Source: DATESZ01 sp035283845 (GTDB lineage Bacteria; Desulfobacterota; Syntrophia; Syntrophales; JACQWR01). From it: a DNA stretch of 26,385 nt. Below are positions 24,487-26,385 of this stretch, piece by piece; position 1 is the first letter of the stretch, and every line of letters starts with the position of its first letter. The stretch lies in the NCBI GenBank assembly GCA_035283845.1, contig DATESZ010000244.1, positions 1-26,385 on the forward strand, given 5' to 3'. A model generated the notes under the pieces. The model was not told the origin of the DNA, made no database searches, and was given only the letters and a program-made list of their open reading frames with translations. The position numbers and the translations under genes are program-made.

Positions 24487-24782
24487 GTGTTAAAATCTGC
24501 CTTCAGGATGAGATGTTTTCTCACCGTCCAAGGCGGCGCCGTATATTGGTTGCCGTCGAAAACCACGGCAAAATCCTTTGAGATTTATACCGGCACTTTT
24601 ATTTATGACAAGAAGCCGAAGAATAAAACCCATCTAAATGGAAAGTATAAGGTCAAACGCCCACACCTTTACAATATTTCATCAAAAGAATTGTTGTAAA
24701 CCACCAGGAAGTCAAAATTGATTATAACCTACCGATAATAAAAAAGATGGGCAAAACCTCTGATGTAGAAGTTCTGCCCACC
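24487..24782 (+). pseudogene. Degraded serine recombinase fragment (copy 2)
   Basis: A first frame (to 24699) contains FEIYTGTFIYDKKPKNKT and LNGKYKVKRP, which resembles the start of the Recombinase domain of large serine recombinases. Near 24681 the sequence enters the shared tail in another frame, IKRIVVNHQEVKIDYNLP to EVLPT, and then a TAA at 24783. The middle of the protein and the catalytic N-terminus are gone. The resemblance of the first part is weaker than that of the tail. Confidence 0.5.
24681..24782 (+). repeat. 102-bp direct repeat, copy 2
   Basis: This is the partner of 23578-23679, with five mismatches. Downstream sequence diverges immediately after GCCCACC. The rest of the gap to 24952 has only a short stem, GGCAACC/GGTTGCC, around 24815-24840 and no gene I can support. 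Confidence 0.93.
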
Positions 24783-24952
24783 TAAAGTTTGGCTCCTATA
24801 CCTCATTCCATGTCGGCAACCAAGTGGAAATCGGTTGCCTATTCCTCTTCGATTATGATAATTTTAAAGCAAAATTGCTGATTGGAAGAAAAGTTCCGGC
24901 GTGATTAACCGACACTATCAACGACATTGCTCCGAATAACCGGGATTTTTCC

Positions 24953-25014
24953 TTGACATTTACTGACTAAACCGGCTATATTTCCTACCGGTTAGCGATA
25001 CATCGGAACTAACC
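24953..25014 (+). promoter_or_regulatory. Promoter with iterated inverted repeats upstream of the DUF4143 ATPase
   Basis: TTGACA (24953-24958), 18 bases, then TATATT (24977-24982). Half-sites alternate: AACCGG (24970-24975), CCGGTTAG (24988-24995) and CTAACC (25009-25014). The middle one can pair with either neighbour. The first pair brackets the -10, as an operator would. AGGAG at 25021-25025 serves the ATG at 25031. Confidence 0.7.
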
Positions 25015-25030
25015 ATGATCAGGAGAAACC

Positions 25031-26266
25031 ATGCTTGAGACGATCAAGCCCATAATCCTGGACTTCCAGGAAACCCCGCTGGAAACCGGGGTGCCTCGGC
25101 GCCTGCATATCGAGACTGTTCATGGCAAAGCCGCTGTCTGCATCGGAGTGCGCCGAAGCGGCAAGTCGACCTACATGTTCCAGATCATTGAGAGACTTCT
25201 TTCCAGCGGGGTCCCGCGGCAGAACATCTTGTACCTGAACTTTTTCGACGACCGCCTGCACAACCTGCGGGAGGACAACCTCGGCCTGATCGCCGAGGCC
25301 TATTATTCGATCTACCCGGAAAAGAAAAATACCGAGACGGTCTATTGTTTCTTCGATGAGATTCAGGCGGCCCCCGGTTGGGAGCCCTTCGTCGACCGCT
25401 TGATGCGGACGGAAAAATGCGAGGTTTATCTCACGGGCTCGTCGGCCAGGATGCTCTCAAAGGAAATCGCCACGCAGATGCGCGGACGAGCGCTTTCATG
25501 GGAGATATTCCCGTTCTCGTTCCAGGAATTCCTGGACTACAAAGAAATCGAGAGCGAGGGTGCGTTGTCGACAAAGAAAAGGCTTCTCGTCCAGAAGGCC
25601 TTCGAGGAATACTGGGAGACGGGCGGCTTCCCCGAGGTTGCCGGACTTGGTCGGAACCTGCGGATTAAGACCCACCAGGAATACTTGCAGGCCATACTGT
25701 TTCGGGACCTGGTCGAACGCCACGACGTTTCCCATCCGAAGGCGGTGTCCGATCTGGCACACTGGCTGATAGACAACACGGCCTCGCTCTACTCCGTCAA
25801 CAACCTTACGGGGTATCTCAAATCGCTGGGGCACAAGGCCCCCAAGTCGGCAGTGTCGGATTATCTGGAATGGTTCGAAGACGCCTATTTCCTATTCACT
25901 GTGCGGATATTCGACGCGTCACTCGCGCGCAGCAACACCAACCTGAAAAAGGTTTATTGCGTCGACCATGCCTTGGTCAACTCAGTGTCATCAGGGATTT
26001 TGGTCAACTCCGGACATCTGCTGGAAAACCTCGTGTTCACAGCGCTTCGACGATTCCACCCGGGAATTTACTACTACAAAACGAAGACCGGCAGGGAGGT
26101 CGACTTCATCGTCCCGGTGCGCGGCCAGGCACGGATATTGGTCCAAGTGTGTGAATCGCTGGCCGAACCGCAAGCGAGGAAACGGGAAACGGTAGCTCTG
26201 GGCGAGGCGATGGTCGAATTGGGCCTGAAAACCGGAATGATCGTGACTAGTATATCGTTTCATTGA
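25031..26266 (+). CDS. AAA-family ATPase with DUF4143 (AAA_14) domain
   Basis: A 411-residue protein. Walker A is GVRRSGKST, near residues 39-47, and Walker B is YCFFDEIQ near 105-112, followed by LTGSSARML (sensor 1). The central winged-helix region includes WETGGFPEV. The C-terminal DUF4143 domain has a nuclease-fold look: ENLVFTAL, GREVDFIV, then LVQVCES, giving E, D and a polar residue where PD-(D/E)XK enzymes carry E-D-(E/Q)xK, though the lysine is replaced. These proteins are widespread in anaerobes, often in multiple copies, with no settled function; links to defence and to TA-like behaviour have been suggested. It appears intact, ends at 26266 and converges on the partial gene at the right edge. 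Confidence 0.88.
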   Translation: MLETIKPIILDFQETPLETGVPRRLHIETVHGKAAVCIGVRRSGKSTYMFQIIERLLSSGVPRQNILYLNFFDDRLHNLREDNLGLIAEAYYSIYPEKKNTETVYCFFDEIQAAPGWEPFVDRLMRTEKCEVYLTGSSARMLSKEIATQMRGRALSWEIFPFSFQEFLDYKEIESEGALSTKKRLLVQKAFEEYWETGGFPEVAGLGRNLRIKTHQEYLQAILFRDLVERHDVSHPKAVSDLAHWLIDNTASLYSVNNLTGYLKSLGHKAPKSAVSDYLEWFEDAYFLFTVRIFDASLARSNTNLKKVYCVDHALVNSVSSGILVNSGHLLENLVFTALRRFHPGIYYYKTKTGREVDFIVPVRGQARILVQVCESLAEPQARKRETVALGEAMVELGLKTGMIVTSISFH

Positions 26267-26278
26267 ATAGGGAACATA

Positions 26279-26385
26279 TTATTTAGTATCCAAATCCTCC
26301 AGCATATCGAACTTTTTCCATTGATGAACAACCGGGGCCGCATTAATTTCCTCGACGCCCTTGAGGATTCGGCTGCGAAGTTCAC
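26279..26385 (-). CDS. Partial gene at the right edge, C-terminal 34 residues
   Basis: The frame is open to the window edge and ends at TAA 26279-26281. It reads ELRSRILKGVEEINAAPVV, then HQWKKFDMLEDLDTK. The charged, helical style resembles the tails of small antitoxin-like proteins (L-R-x-x-I-x-x-G-x-E-E-I), but too little is visible to name it. It converges with the DUF4143 ATPase, 12 bases apart. Confidence 0.5.
   Translation of the reverse strand, partial: ELRSRILKGVEEINAAPVVHQWKKFDMLEDLDTK

Noticed and set aside
24815..24842. GGCAACC/GGTTGCC stem as a terminator
   Set aside because: A seven-pair stem with a 12-base loop and no T-run; there is no gene immediately upstream to terminate.

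Overview
The window looks like a chromosomal segment of an anaerobic Desulfobacterota (deltaproteobacterial) organism, possibly near Syntrophus/Smithella. This is an inference from protein style, from CbiMNQO and Kdp operons beside a TMTC-like TPR membrane protein, and from the mix of defence and recombinase debris. There is no rRNA or marker gene to fix the taxon.

Layout. (1) 1-5101, plus strand: the 3' part of a BREX operon, best matching type 3. It holds the C-terminus of a DUF1156-type PglX methylase, an AT-rich two-gene insert (SMC/ABC-like ATPase plus a PD-(D/E)XK-like protein), a 49-codon remnant at the position of the SNF2 helicase gene brxHII, intact pglZ and a BrxA-like gene. Neighbouring genes overlap or nearly touch, so they are probably co-transcribed. 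(2) 5138-7912, minus: an energy-coupling-factor cobalt/nickel importer (cbiM, cbiN-like, cbiQ, cbiO). The ATPase has a His-rich tail, and a strong promoter lies almost on the cbiM start codon. (3) 8083-16126, minus: a complete kdp potassium-uptake operon, (28-aa sORF)-kdpF-A-B-C-D-E. It includes two single-span small proteins that are easy to miss. (4) 16408-19699, minus: a TMTC-like membrane protein with TPRs and a methyltransferase/GT2 fusion, with two related hairpins between them. (5) 19736-21866, minus: groES-groEL with a clear promoter and terminator. (6) 21948-22034: an 87-bp MITE-like palindromic element, followed by ada (minus). (7) 23503-24782: two degraded serine-recombinase 3' fragments sharing a 102-bp, about 95% identical repeat. 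They flank an intact RHH/RelE toxin-antitoxin pair that has its own promoter and operator. (8) 25031-26266: an AAA/DUF4143 ATPase behind an iterated-repeat promoter, converging on the tail of a partial gene at the right edge.

The most noteworthy points are the BREX locus that appears to have lost its helicase by in-frame deletion while carrying an ATPase-nuclease cassette, the small ORF ahead of kdpF, and the toxin-antitoxin pair between recombinase-derived repeats. Everything here was read by eye from the sequence. Family assignments rest on recognised motifs, not on searches.
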